DNA of 64,000 nt. It comes from Bettongia penicillata ogilbyi. Lineage: Eukaryota > Chordata > Mammalia > Diprotodontia > Potoroidae. The notes beneath the pieces were generated by a model. That model did not search any database. It was given only the letters and a program-made list of their open reading frames with translations, and was not told the DNA's origin. Made by a program: the position numbers and the translations under genes. Positions 24,172 to 34,865 of the stretch are shown in pieces. Within the stretch, counting starts at the first letter, position 1. Every line of letters begins with the position of its first letter. The stretch covers positions 1,010,001 through 1,074,000 of the forward strand of contig JAJHZJ010000028.1 of the NCBI GenBank assembly GCA_023548195.1, in the 5' to 3' direction.

Positions 24172-24371
24172 CAGGAGTGGTGAACCTGTGACCTTAAGGC
24201 CACATGTGGCCTTCTAGGTCCTTAAGTGTAGCCCTTTGATTGAGTCCAAGTATTATAGAAAAAAATTCTTTTATTAAGGGGATTTGTTCTGTGAAGCTTG
24301 GATTCAAAGGGCCACACTTGAAGATCTAGAGGTCCACATGTGGCCTTGAAGCCATAGGTTCCCCACCCCTG
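24172..24371. mobile_element. Palindromic hAT-like MITE
   Basis: A 200-bp element with terminal inverted repeats CAGGAGTGGTGAACC and GGTTCCCCACCCCTG (12 of 15 pair). The arms remain complementary inward: 'ggccacatgtggcc' lies in both, and the sequence turns near 24277. It codes for nothing. CAGGGGTGGGGAACC-type ends suit non-autonomous hAT elements, but the flanking 8-mers do not match, so no target duplication is seen. Confidence 0.75.
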
Positions 24372-24379
24372 GTTTAGAC

Positions 24380-25005
24380 AGCGGTTCACTTCTCTCTTTA
24401 ACTTTACATTTATATTAATTGCTTACTAACTCCTGACTTCTTTGGAGTTGTCAGAATTGAGGTTACTGGAAACAAATGGACAAAGAAGCTAACAAAGTGT
24501 ATATTACACTGTCCGTTAATAAATAAGTACGGGAAGAAGTTGAGGAATGAGCAGACCTTTTCTTGGAACCTCCCTCTTCCCTTGAGGAGGTCAGTAAAAC
24601 TGATGGCATCACCCTGATCTCTTCTGAGATATCTCCAAGGCTGATGGCCCTCCTTGACTTTTTTCTTTCTTAGCCAGTTCAATCTTACGTTCTCTTTGTC
24701 ATTTTCCCCATTGCCTCTGTGATTCCAATTCTTTCCATCTCAGTCCTTGATGTTCCCAATTCTACCACAACCAAATCCTTAACATCTCTCCCTGGTTCTG
24801 AGATAGATCCTTATTAGAGAGATCCAAGTGCCATACAATATGACTGCGTCTTTCACCCAATTCTGACAGACTTCCTGTGAAAAACTACTCTAGTCATCCT
24901 TTAACTTTCAAGGACTTTTCACACTCAATCTAATGTTGTGCATTGATTGATTGATTGAGATGTGTTTTCACCTGATAAACATATGAAGGCTAAATGCATT
25001 AAGAC
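24380..25005. other. Unique or strongly decayed sequence
   Basis: No clear repeat call. The pyrimidine-rich part after 24690 may be L2-derived. Confidence 0.35.
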
Positions 25006-25009
25006 ATTT

Positions 25010-25080
25010 TGGCCCTAACATTAGCACAGTACCTGGCACACAGTATTAAACTCATTATATATTTTTTCATTCATTTATTA
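25010..25080 (+). mobile_element. L2 LINE 3' end
   Basis: 'cattagcacagtacctggc' and 'acacagtattaaactcatt' are the L2 3' tail. Confidence 0.55.
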
Positions 25081-25429
25081 ACATGCTTATATAACTGAAG
25101 ATCATTTTAGTGATTATTTTATATCTCTGCCTTGAGGAACTATGAGAGGCTCGAGAATGTTTATAGACTTAATTTGCATATGTATCATTTTGTCCTTTTA
25201 GAAGGTGGAAGTTTCCAGATAAAGGAAAAATTTGGGAGCATTGGCAAGTTTCCTAGATACCTTTGTTGAAGCATTGCCAAGAGGGAGTAATAAGCTTCAC
25301 AGAAATCTATGGGCATTAGGAAAAAAGTGATCAATCAGAAGCCAAAACAAGTCCTTAGTAGATATAGAACTATGCATCATGGTAGCTGTTCCCAAGATAG
25401 CCAGTGCACTACTATAAATTTTCCCCCTA

Positions 25430-26200
25430 ACAAATGTCAGGCTTGAGCCCTATACTCTTACTATATGAATTTCACTCAGGACAAATCCTTCACCTCTCAC
25501 TCTATAAACCCCATTTGCCTCTCTTCAGAAAGATCAAAGGAGCTGATCGACATCTTGCTTCCTTTTTAGCATTCCTTGGCAATCTCCTGTTTGGATCTCC
25601 ATGCCAACTATTTGTACTTTTATTTCTCTCTTTCCAACCTCAAAGAGGTTATCTCTTCTCCTATAAAACACTCTCTGACTTTCCACAATGACTTTAGAAG
25701 TTAACTGACAGCTTTTCTTTATCCCCTACTCTATGTCGTCATCCTTTATAACTTCGACATTTCAGTGATTATACCGACTAACTCAAATTTCTTTAGCCTT
25801 CTCAACTTCTTTCCGACCATATCAGCTAGCTCAGAAATCTTCCTTTTAAACCACAATTTCTAATCCCTCTATTTCCATTTTCTTACCCCTTCTTAACCAC
25901 CTTTTCTTCTTAATCATGAACACCTTTCAAGCTCTTGATCTTTCCTTATTCTCCCAATCTATACTTTCTATTACAACTACACAGCCTAGATCCTATGGTC
26001 AGTCATTTCAACTATCCATTTACTATCATTGCAGAATCTTGAGTCTTTTGACCCTAAGCTATCTATTCTCTAACCCCAGGAAAATCTCACTATCCATATT
26101 TTCCATTACCACACCTGAGCTTTTGGGGGATGCTAGAGAAAGAAACAAAAGGATATTTAATGGGTCACAAGAGGGACAAGATGGGAGAGTGCTGTCTTCT
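25430..26200 (+). mobile_element. Possible decayed LINE-derived sequence
   Basis: Long C/T-rich plus-strand stretch with wording reminiscent of old LINE coding sequence ('atatcagctagctcagaaa', 'aaaccacaatttctaatcc'). Frames at 25434-25691 and 25916-26230 are probably remnants. Family assignment is weak. Confidence 0.3.
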
Positions 26201-26244
26201 CCAGAACGTTCCAACTCAACAATCTCATGACAAAGGTTGTTGGT

Positions 26245-26480
26245 GCTGTTATTGTTGTCATTTCATTTTTCAGTCATTTTCTACTTTTCATGACCACATT
26301 TGGGGTATTCTTGGCAAAGATTCTGGAGTGGCTAGCCATCTCCTTCTCCAACACATTTTACAGATGAGGAAAATGAGGCAAAGTCACACAGGGAGTAAGC
26401 GTCTGAGGTCAGATTTGAACTCAGGAAGATTTACCTTCCTGACTCCAGGTCCCAGTACTGTATTTATTGGACCCCTCACT
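26245..26480 (-). mobile_element. MIR/CORE-type SINE (type A tail)
   Basis: Antisense: 'tttggggtattcttggcaa', 'gccatctccttctccaaca', 'acagatgaggaaaatgagg', 'ttcctgactccaggtccca'. The head is slightly eroded. Confidence 0.88.
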
Positions 26481-27423
26481 GTCCTAGGAGAAAAATCATA
26501 GATACCAAATCTAAATTAAAATTAAATCCATAAGAACCACAAGAAGACAGGAACACCATTCAGGTAAAAGACTCATTAAATAATACAGAGGCATCAAATT
26601 CTTAAATTTTGTAATTCTCCTTCCTCTCTCAGCCTACATCATACACTGGGTTCAATAAGTGAAATCATTCTAGCAGATTTGTGTCTAACAATGAGAAACC
26701 TCTGCCTGTTTCCCTCAAACAAGAAACTTGATCTAATCCCCCCTCCACTTACACACATCACAAAAGGGGTGGAGCATATTAATTCTGTTCAATTTTAATA
26801 AGGAAAGGTAGTAGATTGTGGAGGAAGTAAAGATGCCGCAGAAAAGATTCTGTTAGGAGCAAAGGAACATCCACGCCTGAGGGAAAAGTATCTAGAAATA
26901 CAGTCCTAGTTAGCCTTCTGCACATCCTCTATGCAGGAATTCAGCCAGGCCTGACAACCTCACTACAGTTCAAGGAATTTTAAAATGTCAGCCCCAAGCT
27001 TCTATGGTAGCAGTGGAAGGAGAGGAATCCAAACAGTAAGGAAGGAAACCAGAGATTAGTTTCTGAGGATGCACTACAAAGGCAGAAGGGCCAAGAAAAG
27101 CTGAACATGTGAAACCAAAACAGTGAAATTCATAAATATTAAATGAAAAAAAGATATGTGTTTTAAAATATCAACACATTAAACAACTATGAAGGAAAAC
27201 AAACCAAAAATCTCTCATGACAAGAACAATATGGAGTTCTGGATCATGACCAATAAGAGAAGTAGCTCTTTTCTTAAGGACTCACTAACTCCCAAAAAAT
27301 TCCCCCAAATATAATTATACATTATTAGTAGAGTAAATACAACTGCCTCAACAGAAAACACCAGGAAAACTAACCTGATAATAGAGTTATAAATTAAGAT
27401 CTGCTAATCCCTAAGTAGCTCAC

Positions 27424-27764
27424 TTAACACTCCCCTTTCTTACTCCCCAGCATCTATGCTCTGGGAAGGTATACAAACTCACCTGCAGGCTCCTTCTCTG
27501 GGAGTCACTTAACAATTTCCCCTATGTTTCTGCTGTAGTCACTACTGCCTTCATCTCACCATTCTGTGGCAACAAGAAGCAGATCTCTACTCTGCCTACC
27601 CATTGGTTAAGGAAATTGGTATGAGAAGTCAGGAGTGTGCTCTGTCTGGGAATTTGGTTGATTAGTCAGAGATAAAAACAGAGGAAATTGGGACAGGGCA
27701 TTAGAATGCCAAGGTGACTGAAATCAGCTGAGGCTAGTACTGCTTTCCCTCATTCAAGTAATTT
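27424..27764 (+). repeat. Source segment A of a local duplication
   Basis: About 335 bp recurs in direct orientation at 29724-30055 at roughly 95% identity by eye. It starts in 'cacttaacactcccc' and ends in 'cattcaagt'. It lies in the leader-like part of the decayed L1 region. Confidence 0.9.
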
Positions 27765-28787
27765 GAGGTGAATATCCATGCCATTGAAAAATGAATTATC
27801 AAATGGAAGGGAAAGCTGTAACAGTTTAGTGGTAGAGCCCCTACGGGTCTTGCCATAAATAGGGAAGGAATCAGAAAAGGAACAGTAGAATAACATAAAG
27901 AATAAAGACTAAAATCACCAACGATTACCAAAATAAGAAAATTCAATTAAAAACCTAAAATATATACAGATAAAGCAACAGGTAAAATACTAAAAGAAAA
28001 AAGAAGATGGATTCAATGACTCAATATCTCTAAACAAAATGCAAAAAAAGAAATACTTGATGAAACAAAATCCTGTGGATTCCCAAGGAAGCTTGGAACC
28101 ACAAAAAGATGTATCCAAATGATTCAAGGGAAAAATTAGAATCTTGAAAGGAACCAATGGCAGGATTTCTACACAGCAGAAATAATTAGCAGAATATAAA
28201 AACTTGAATCCATGATGTCAGTTTTTAAAAACTGATAAAAGAGAGAAAAACTGTTTAGGAAGCAAAATATACTGAACTATGGGACAATTGGAAAGAAGAT
28301 AAGCAAAACACAATAAAGTGAAAAGATTACATGATTTCTTTACAAACAAAAACATATCGATCTAAAAGATAGGATGCATAGATATAATTTTAGTATCATA
28401 GGTCTCCCAGAATAATATCACAAATCAAAAACCCTGAACAGCATAATAATTCTAGAAAGTAAAAAAAAATAACCTAACCCCAGAAATAATACAAGAATAA
28501 TGCTAAAAAAAAAAATGGTTACAGAAAGCAAAGCACCAATCCAAAGAATACACAGATAGTTGTTTTGTTTTGCATTGTTTTGTTTGGGGGAGGGGGTGAT
28601 TTGGGAGAGTGAGGGAATATACTGCAAACTCCAAGATACATGAATCAATTTCAATTAGAATAACAGACAGCAAATTCTTCAAACAACTAGGAAAATCTCC
28701 TCCAAATATAAATAAAAGCCAATTCAAACACCACAAAACTATTTTCTACCCCTGAGAAATCATAGAAGGGAATGAATATACATACAT

Positions 28788-29064
28788 ACGTGTGTTTGTG
28801 TGTATGTATATATGTATGTATATATGTATATGTTTCAAAGAACCAATGCAACTCAAAGTGATATACCCTTCAAATATGATGATAATCATCAATAAAAAGA
28901 TGGAGATTCAATAAAAGGAAGCTATTTGAAGCATTTCTACAAAAAAAGCAATAAGATTATTCAACTCCAAACACATGAAACAACAGAAGTAGAAAGGTAA
29001 ATGAATATATCCACTAAGGAAAGCACAAGTTAAAAAATATTCCAATTGCTAGAGACTATTAAAA
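28788..29064 (+). repeat. Source segment B of a local inverted duplication
   Basis: About 275 bp recurs as its reverse complement at 30077-30400, nearly identical outside the CA/TA microsatellite at its left end. Contains 'tgatgataatcatcaataa'. Confidence 0.9.
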
Positions 29065-29190
29065 GGAAAATAAAAAAAGAACCAGAATAGAAAGAACATT
29101 AAGAAATTCCTTTCATAAAATACATAAGAAGATAAAGATAAAATTGGAACTGGAAGAAATAAAAGAAGTGATGGTGAAGGAACAACCAGA

Positions 29191-29270
29191 CTCTTCTGGT
29201 TGAGGAAATTGTTGATGAAGGGATAATACTCTCTTCTGGATGAGGAAATTGTTGATGAAGGGATAATACT
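29191..29270 (+). repeat. Tandem duplication, 2 x 40 bp
   Basis: Two adjacent 40-bp units beginning 'ctcttctgg' and ending 'ggataatact' differ at one position. Confidence 0.95.
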
Positions 29271-29719
29271 CTCTGAGAGAAGCTGGCCTCTCTGAGAGCT
29301 AACTTCCTGCAGATTTTATCCACTTTAATGTTTTTCATTTCCCATCACAGATTATATTTCCCGAAGGAAAAGTTTTTGAATGGGACCACTTTCTATCTCT
29401 GAGTCTAGATCTACTTCTTTCTTTCCCTGATTTAATCTCCCCTTTTGTTACCTTGCTCATTCTCCTATATCTCTTCTTCATGGTGAGAGATTACCATTTT
29501 TTAAAACAATGAATACAGTAGATCACACATTCTCCTCTATCTTACCTGTTTCTTTCTTTTTTTAACCCTCCCATTTTTTATAAAATGCATCAGTTCAAAA
29601 TTGGAGAGAAATGAGAGGAATTAAATAACTCAGTAAAGGAAATCAATAAGTTGAATTAAATTCCACAACCAGAGCAAAGGGTGGCAAACTGAATGGAAGT
29701 TGAGGTGAGACTGTTAGAT

Positions 29720-30355
29720 AGACACTTAACACTCCCCTTCTTACTCCCCAGCATCCATTCTCTGGGAAGGCATACAAACTCACCTGCAGGCTCCTTCTCT
29801 GGGAGCCACTTAACAATTTCCCCTATGTTTCTGCTGTAGTCACTACTGCCTTCATCTCACCATTCTGTGGCAACAAGAAGCAGATCTCTACTCTGCCTAC
29901 CCATTTGTTAAGGAAATTGGTATAAGAAGTCAGGAGAGTGCTCTGTCTGGGAATTGGTTGATTAGTCAGAGATAAAAACAGAGGAAATTGGGACAGGGCA
30001 TTAGAATGCCAAAGTGACTGAAATCAGCTGGGGCTAGTACTGCTTTCCTCCATTCAAGTTCCTTTCAAATAGTTTCAACTATTCCTTTTAATAGTCTCTA
30101 GCAATTGGAATATTTTTTAACTTGTGCTTTCCTTAGTGGATATATTCATTTATCTTTCTGCTTCTGTTGTTTCATGTGTTTGGAGTTGAATAATCTTATT
30201 GCTCTTTTTGTAGAAATGCTTCAAATATCTTCCTTTTATTGAATCTCCATCTTTTTATTGATGATTATCATCATATTTGAAGGGTATATCACTTTGAGTT
30301 GCATTGTGGGGGTTCTTTGAAACATATACATATACATTCATACATACATACATAC

Positions 30356-30388
<33 letters not shown>

Positions 30389-30407
30389 TACACACACACA
30401 AACAATA
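29720..30407. mobile_element. 688-bp composite insertion with 13-bp target duplications
   Basis: The insert is flanked by perfect GAGACTGTTAGAT copies at 29707-29719 and 30408-30420. Inside are a direct copy of segment A (29724-30055), a 20-25 bp junction, and an inverted copy of segment B (to about 30400, ending in a CA/TA microsatellite). There is no A-tail at either edge. The perfect flanking repeats point to insertion by target-primed retrotransposition, but the order of segments and missing tail are unusual. Confidence 0.75.
30320..30404 (+). repeat. TA/CA microsatellite
   Basis: Runs of CATA, TA and CA ('catacatacatacatata', then 'tatacacacacacaaac'). It corresponds, inverted and expanded, to the one at 28780-28835. 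Confidence 0.95.
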
Positions 30408-30424
30408 GAGACTGTTAGATGGGT

Positions 30425-30635
30425 AGATGGGCAGGCAGGTGGTGGAATGGATAGAGTGCCAGACCTGGAGTCAGGAAGATTCATCTGACTTCAGAGACTA
30501 GCCATATGACCCTGGGCAAGCCACCTAACCCTGTTTGCCTGTTTCCTCAACCACACCAGTATCTTTGCCAGGAAAATCCCAAATGGGCTCATGAAGAGTC
30601 AGACTGAAGCAACTGAACAGCAACAGCAACAAGGC
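30425..30635 (+). mobile_element. MIR/CORE-type SINE (type A tail), internally shortened
   Basis: Head 'ggtggtggaatggatagag', core 'tgaccctgggcaagccacc', tail 'gccaggaaaatcccaaatg'. The 'ctggagaaggaaatgg' section is missing. Confidence 0.88.
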
Positions 30636-30779
30636 AGATCAAACAAACATAACTGCAGAGGCAAAGTAGAGACACTAGTAAAGAAAGTACAAAACTAATT
30701 GCAGTAACATTATATATGAGTGAATGAATTAAACAATCCAATAAAAAGAAATAAAATGACAGATAAAACAAGAAAAAGA

Positions 30780-31520
30780 AAACCCTATGAAATGTTACAA
30801 GAAAGAGATCTAAGAACCAAAGACACGTACAAAATTAAAATCTGGAAAATTTAATATGCATTGGGTAAATCCAAAAAGCAATCAGACAAAGCAAAAGCAA
30901 AAATCTACAATATAGAGATAACTAAGGTGGGAAAATGATGCTTAAGGGAATTCTGGATAGCAAACATCCAAATTGATATTGAAAATACATGTTTCAAAAT
31001 ATGGAGAATCAAAATTCATAAAAGAAAAATTACAGAATTATTGGGAGAATGAAATCATTGGAGAAACTAGAACTAAAAAATTTACATCCAGAATTGTTAA
31101 AGATTATATGTGTATGTACATATGTGTCTATTATATATATTTTTCTCAGCATCATATGGAATTTTTATAAATAGTTTAGGATACAGAGGAATTACCAATA
31201 AATTTTTTAAAAGAATAGTTTGGATCAATATGAAATAAATATAGCATAAATCAACTCCAGGAAAACAAACAAAAGACAGACATAAATGAAGACAAAATAA
31301 TGAAATGATTAGTGAATTAAATAACAAATCAGAGAAACAATTATGTGAAAGACAATGATTATGAGGAAATTATATATAAAAATCTCTGGAGTACAGCTAA
31401 AGTAGCCCTAGGAAGAAAAATCATATTCCTAAAAAGATACATTAACAAAATAGAAAAGGAGATTAATTAATTGAAGCCAATAAATCAAAAAATCCAAAAT
31501 AGTTACAAAAGGGACCAGAT
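30780..31520 (+). mobile_element. Decayed L1 ORF2 fragment
   Basis: The frame at 31388-31456 reads WSTAKVALGRK then FLKRYINKIEK. This matches the conserved L1 ORF2 stretch between endonuclease and reverse transcriptase (WDTAKA...RGK..). Frames are broken and no RT catalytic motif is present. It is probably older than the HAL1-type elements downstream. Confidence 0.5.
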
Positions 31521-31684
31521 GTGAAAAGGTATCTCACCTTATTCCTTTGTAGATCTGAGAGGTCCATAATATTTTAAATATAGGTTCAATTTTTTTGGAT
31601 GTATTGACCAATTTTGCTGATTTTTATCTATTCTTCCTTTTCCTATAAAAAATATACTTTGTGACGTGGATTAGCCTTCATTCA

Positions 31685-31835
31685 CTCACTAATTCAAGAA
31701 AAATATATTGTGTTTCATTTGTGTCAGACATGTGTTGGGTCCCAGGGATATGAAGACAAGAATAATACAGAATTCTGGTTCAAAAAAATCACAGTGTCAC
31801 ATGTTTGGAAACAACCTTAGAAGTCCAATAGTTGG
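31685..31835 (-). mobile_element. L2 3' end plus CR1-like scrap
   Basis: 'cccagggatatgaagacaa' fits antisense L2. 'tttggaaacaaccttagaa' near 31805 resembles a CR1/L3 3' end. Confidence 0.45.
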
Positions 31836-31839
31836 TTAG

Positions 31840-32035
31840 CTTGATAGGATAGTATATGGGCATTGGACTTTAGAACACAACGACCAGGAGTCAAATCTTG
31901 CCTTATAAATTTATTTGTTGTGCAACCCTAAGCAAATCACTTAACCTCTCTCCAATCTTATTTCTTCATCTATAAAATGAATAAATAATAGAATCTACCT
32001 CATAAGGTTGTTATAAGCTCACATAAAGGGGAAGG
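31840..32035 (+). mobile_element. MIR-type SINE (type B tail)
   Basis: Core 'gtgcaaccctaagcaaatc', 'cttcatctataaaatgaat' and 'cataaggttgttataagct'. Confidence 0.8.
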
Positions 32036-32039
32036 GAAT

Positions 32040-32290
32040 AAGCTTTCATTAAACACTTAAAATGTGCCATGTATGTGTCACCATGCTAAGAGTTTTATAA
32101 ATATTATCTCATTGACCTTCATAGCAACCCTTTAAGGTAGGCACAGTTATAGTCCCCATTTTACAGTTAAGGAAACTGAAGCAAACAAAAGTTAAATGAC
32201 TTACTCTGGGTTAGATCGTTACCGAACGCCTGAGATCAGATTTGAAATCAGATTGTCCTTATTCCAGGCCCAGCTCTCTATTTACTGTGT
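32040..32290 (-). mobile_element. MIR-type SINE
   Basis: Antisense: 'ttataaatattatctcatt', 'acagttaaggaaactgaag', 'ttccaggcccagctctcta', head 'actgtgtcacagaggtg'. Confidence 0.85.
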
Positions 32291-32296
32291 CACAGA

Positions 32297-32350
32297 GGTG
32301 TAGATAGGTAGATAGATAGATAGATGGATGGATGGATGGATGGATGGATG

Positions 32351-32382
<32 letters not shown>

Positions 32383-32455
32383 CATGGATAGATACATGGA
32401 TAGATACATGGATATAGATGGATGGATAGGTGGATGGATGGGTAGATAGAAAATG
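32297..32455 (+). repeat. (GATA)n/(GATG)n microsatellite
   Basis: About 160 bp of GATA and GATG tetranucleotides with interspersed ACATG units. The minus-strand Tyr/Ile/Ser frames here are artefacts. Confidence 0.97.
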
Positions 32456-32639
32456 TATACAAACAAATATGTATACATGTAAAGCACTTTGTAAACATTA
32501 AAGTATTATATGTGTTAGCAATGATGATTATGAATATAGTGATAATGATGAAGATATACTTAAATTCACACTTCTCAAGAATTACTCTCTGATATCCTAA
32601 CTCATATCTTAGAATCTTGCTTAAAGACCATCAATAAAA

Positions 32640-32735
32640 GCTAATCCATTATTTTCTCAGGCACTTCATCACAGTTTTGAATATCTCATTGTTGGGATGC
32701 TTTTCTTTATATTGAATATGTCTTCCTCTTTTCAA
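32640..32735 (-). mobile_element. CR1/L3 fragment, left of HAL1 copy 1
   Basis: 'atctcattgttgggatgct' and 'ttctttatattgaatatgt' fit antisense CR1/L3. The element continues at 35519 on the other side of the inserted HAL1. Confidence 0.55.
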
Positions 32736-32750
32736 GATTTGTTCACCTTT

Positions 32751-33759
32751 TTTTTAATATAAATTTATTTGTTTAACTTTTTACATTCATTTTCACAAAA
32801 TTTTGTGTTCCAAATTTTCTCCCCATGTATACCCTCCCCCCACCCCAATACACCAAGCATTCTAATTTTCCCTATCACCAATCTGCCCTCTCTTCTATCC
32901 TCCCTCCCTTCTCTTGTCCCCATCTTCTCTTTTGTCCTGTAGGGCCAGATGACTTTCTATTCCCCATTAACTGTTTCTTATTTCCTAGTAGCAACAACAA
33001 TACTCAACAGTTGTTCCTGAAACCTTGAGTTCCAAATCTTCCCATCCCTCCCTCCCCACCCATTCCCTTTGGGAAGGCAGGTAATTCAATATAGGACATA
33101 TCTGTGTAGTTTTGAAAATGACTTTGATAATAGTCGTGTTGTATAAGACTAACTGTATTTCCCTCCATCCTATTCTGCCCCCCATTGTTTCTATTCTGTC
33201 TTTTGATCCTGTCCCTCCCCGAGTGTTGACTTCAAATTGCTCCCTCCTCCCATTGCCCTCCCTTCCATCATCCCTCCCACCTTGCTTATCTCCTTCTCCC
33301 CCACTTTCCTGTATTGTAAGATAGGTTTTCATACCAAAATTAGTGTGCATTTTATTCCTTCCTGTAGTTGAATGTGATGAGGGCAAACTTCTTGGTTTTT
33401 TGTCAGCTCTTCTCTTTTTCCCTCCACTAAAAAGTCTCCTGCTTGCCTCTTGAATGAGATATAATTTACCCCATTCCATTCCACCCTCTTTTCTCCCACT
33501 ACATTTCTCTCTCACCATTTACCTTAATTTCTTTTAAGATATGGTCCCATCCTATTCAATTCACTCTGTGCTCTCTGTCTCTGTGTGTGTGTGTGCATGT
33601 GTGTGTGTGTGTGTGTGTATGTGTGATCCCACCAACTACCCAGATACTGAAAAGTTTTAAGAGTTACAAATATTGTCTTTCCATGTAGGAATGTAAACAG
33701 TTCACTTTTGGTAAGTCCCTTATGACTTCTCTTTGCTGTTTACTTTTGTATGCTTCTTC
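32751..33759 (-). other. 3'UTR of HAL1 copy 1
   Basis: C/T-rich on the plus strand, hence purine-rich in the transcript, as in L1 3'UTRs. It contains a (GT)n run at 33575-33628 that recurs at the equivalent place in copy 3. The 177-codon frame at 32985-33518 lies here and is a composition artefact. Confidence 0.7.
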
Positions 33760-34865
33760 TCATTCTTGTGTTTGAAAGTCAAATTTTCTTTTCAGCTCTG
33801 GTCTTTTCATCAAGAATGCTTGAAAGTCCTCTGCTTCATTGAAAGACCATATTTTCCCCTGAAGTATTATACTCAGTTTTGCTGGGTAGGTGATTCTTGG
33901 TTTGAGTCCTAGTTCCTTTGACTTCTGGAATGTCCTATTCCACGCCCTTTGATCCCTTAATGTAGAAGCTGCTAGATCTTGAGTTATCCTGATTGTATTT
34001 CCACAATATGGAATTGTTTCTTTCTAGCTGCTTGCAATATTTTCTCCTTGACCTGGGAATTCTGGAATTTGGCCACAATGTTCCTAGGAGTTTCTCTTTT
34101 TGGATCTCTTTCAGGTGATGATCGATGGATTCTTTCAATACTTATTTTGCCCTCTGGTTCTAGAATCTCAGGGCAGTTTTCCTCGATAATTTCATGGAAG
34201 ATGATATCTAGGTTCTTTTTTTGATCATGACTTTCAGGTAGTCCCATAATTTTTAAATTGTCTCTCCTGGATCTATTTTCCAGGTCAGTTGTTGTTATTT
34301 TTCCAATGAGATATTTCACATTCTCTTCCATTTTTTCATTCTTTTGGTTTTGTTTGGTGACTTCTTGGTTTCTCAGAAAGTCATTAGACTCCATCTGGTC
34401 CATTCTAATTTTGAGAGAACTATTTTCTTCAGTGAGCTTTTGAACCTCTTTTTCCATTTGGCTAATTCTGCTTTTGAAAGCATTCTTCTCCTCATTGGCT
34501 TTTTGAACCTCTTTTGCCAATTGAGTTAGCCTATTTTTCAAAGTGTTATTTTCTTCAGCATTTTTTTGGGTCTCCTTTACCAAGATATTGACCCGTTTTT
34601 CATGCTTTTCTTGCATCTCTCTCATTTCTCTTCCCAGTTTTTCCTCCACCTGTCTAACTTGATTTTCAAAATCCTTTTTGAGCTCTTCCATGACCTGAGC
34701 CCACCAGACATCCACCTTGGCTGTCTGGGATATAGAGGCCCCGACCTCCATATCTTTCCCTGATGGTAAGAATTGTTCCTCGTCATCAGAATTGAAAGGC
34801 AGGAACATCTGTACCCCATCAAAGTTGCTTTCTATAGTCTTATTTTTCTTCCCTTTTCTGGGCAT
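33760..34865 (-). pseudogene. L1-type ORF1 protein, one frameshift
   Basis: ORF1p is an RNA-binding trimeric chaperone that coats LINE RNA in the cytoplasm. The ATG at 34865 opens a 293-residue frame. It has a basic start MPRKGKK, an acidic patch (about 22-50), a long coiled coil rich in Glu/Lys/Asn/Leu (about 55-185), and RRM-type motifs NRSRRDN (197-203), GLPES (208-212) and IERIHR (243-248). At residue 285, near 34006-34010, one base is missing relative to copy 2 and the frame ends early. The C-terminal domain stays open in another frame to a TGA at 33760-33762. Total length would be about 368 residues, usual for L1 ORF1p. No ORF2 follows. Family assignment is secure; present activity is unlikely. 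Confidence 0.85.

Larger units (their letters stand above)
26820..29100 (+). mobile_element. Decayed L1-family element with ORF1-like remnant
   Basis: An A-rich plus-strand region whose 28359-28412 segment translates to DLKDRMHRYNFSIIGLPE. This is the counterpart of the ENRSRR...GLPE motif in the L1 ORF1 at 34 kb. Near 28850 another frame gives LKVIYPSNMM, resembling the C-terminal YPAKLSF region of L1 ORF1p. Stops and frameshifts abound. The 5' part (26820-27770) would be its untranslated leader. Older than, and a different family from, the elements at 32-53 kb. Confidence 0.5.

Noticed and set aside
32297..32455. CRISPR-like or satellite array
   Set aside because: Plain tetranucleotide microsatellite with no spacers. 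Nothing in the window suggests a prokaryotic origin.
32259..32498. Tyr/Ile/Ser/Pro-rich frames
   Set aside because: They are translations of the GATA/GATG microsatellite.
32985..33518. 177-codon minus-strand frame
   Set aside because: It lies inside the purine-rich 3'UTR of HAL1 copy 1. Equivalent regions of copies 2 and 3 are not open, and no domain is visible.
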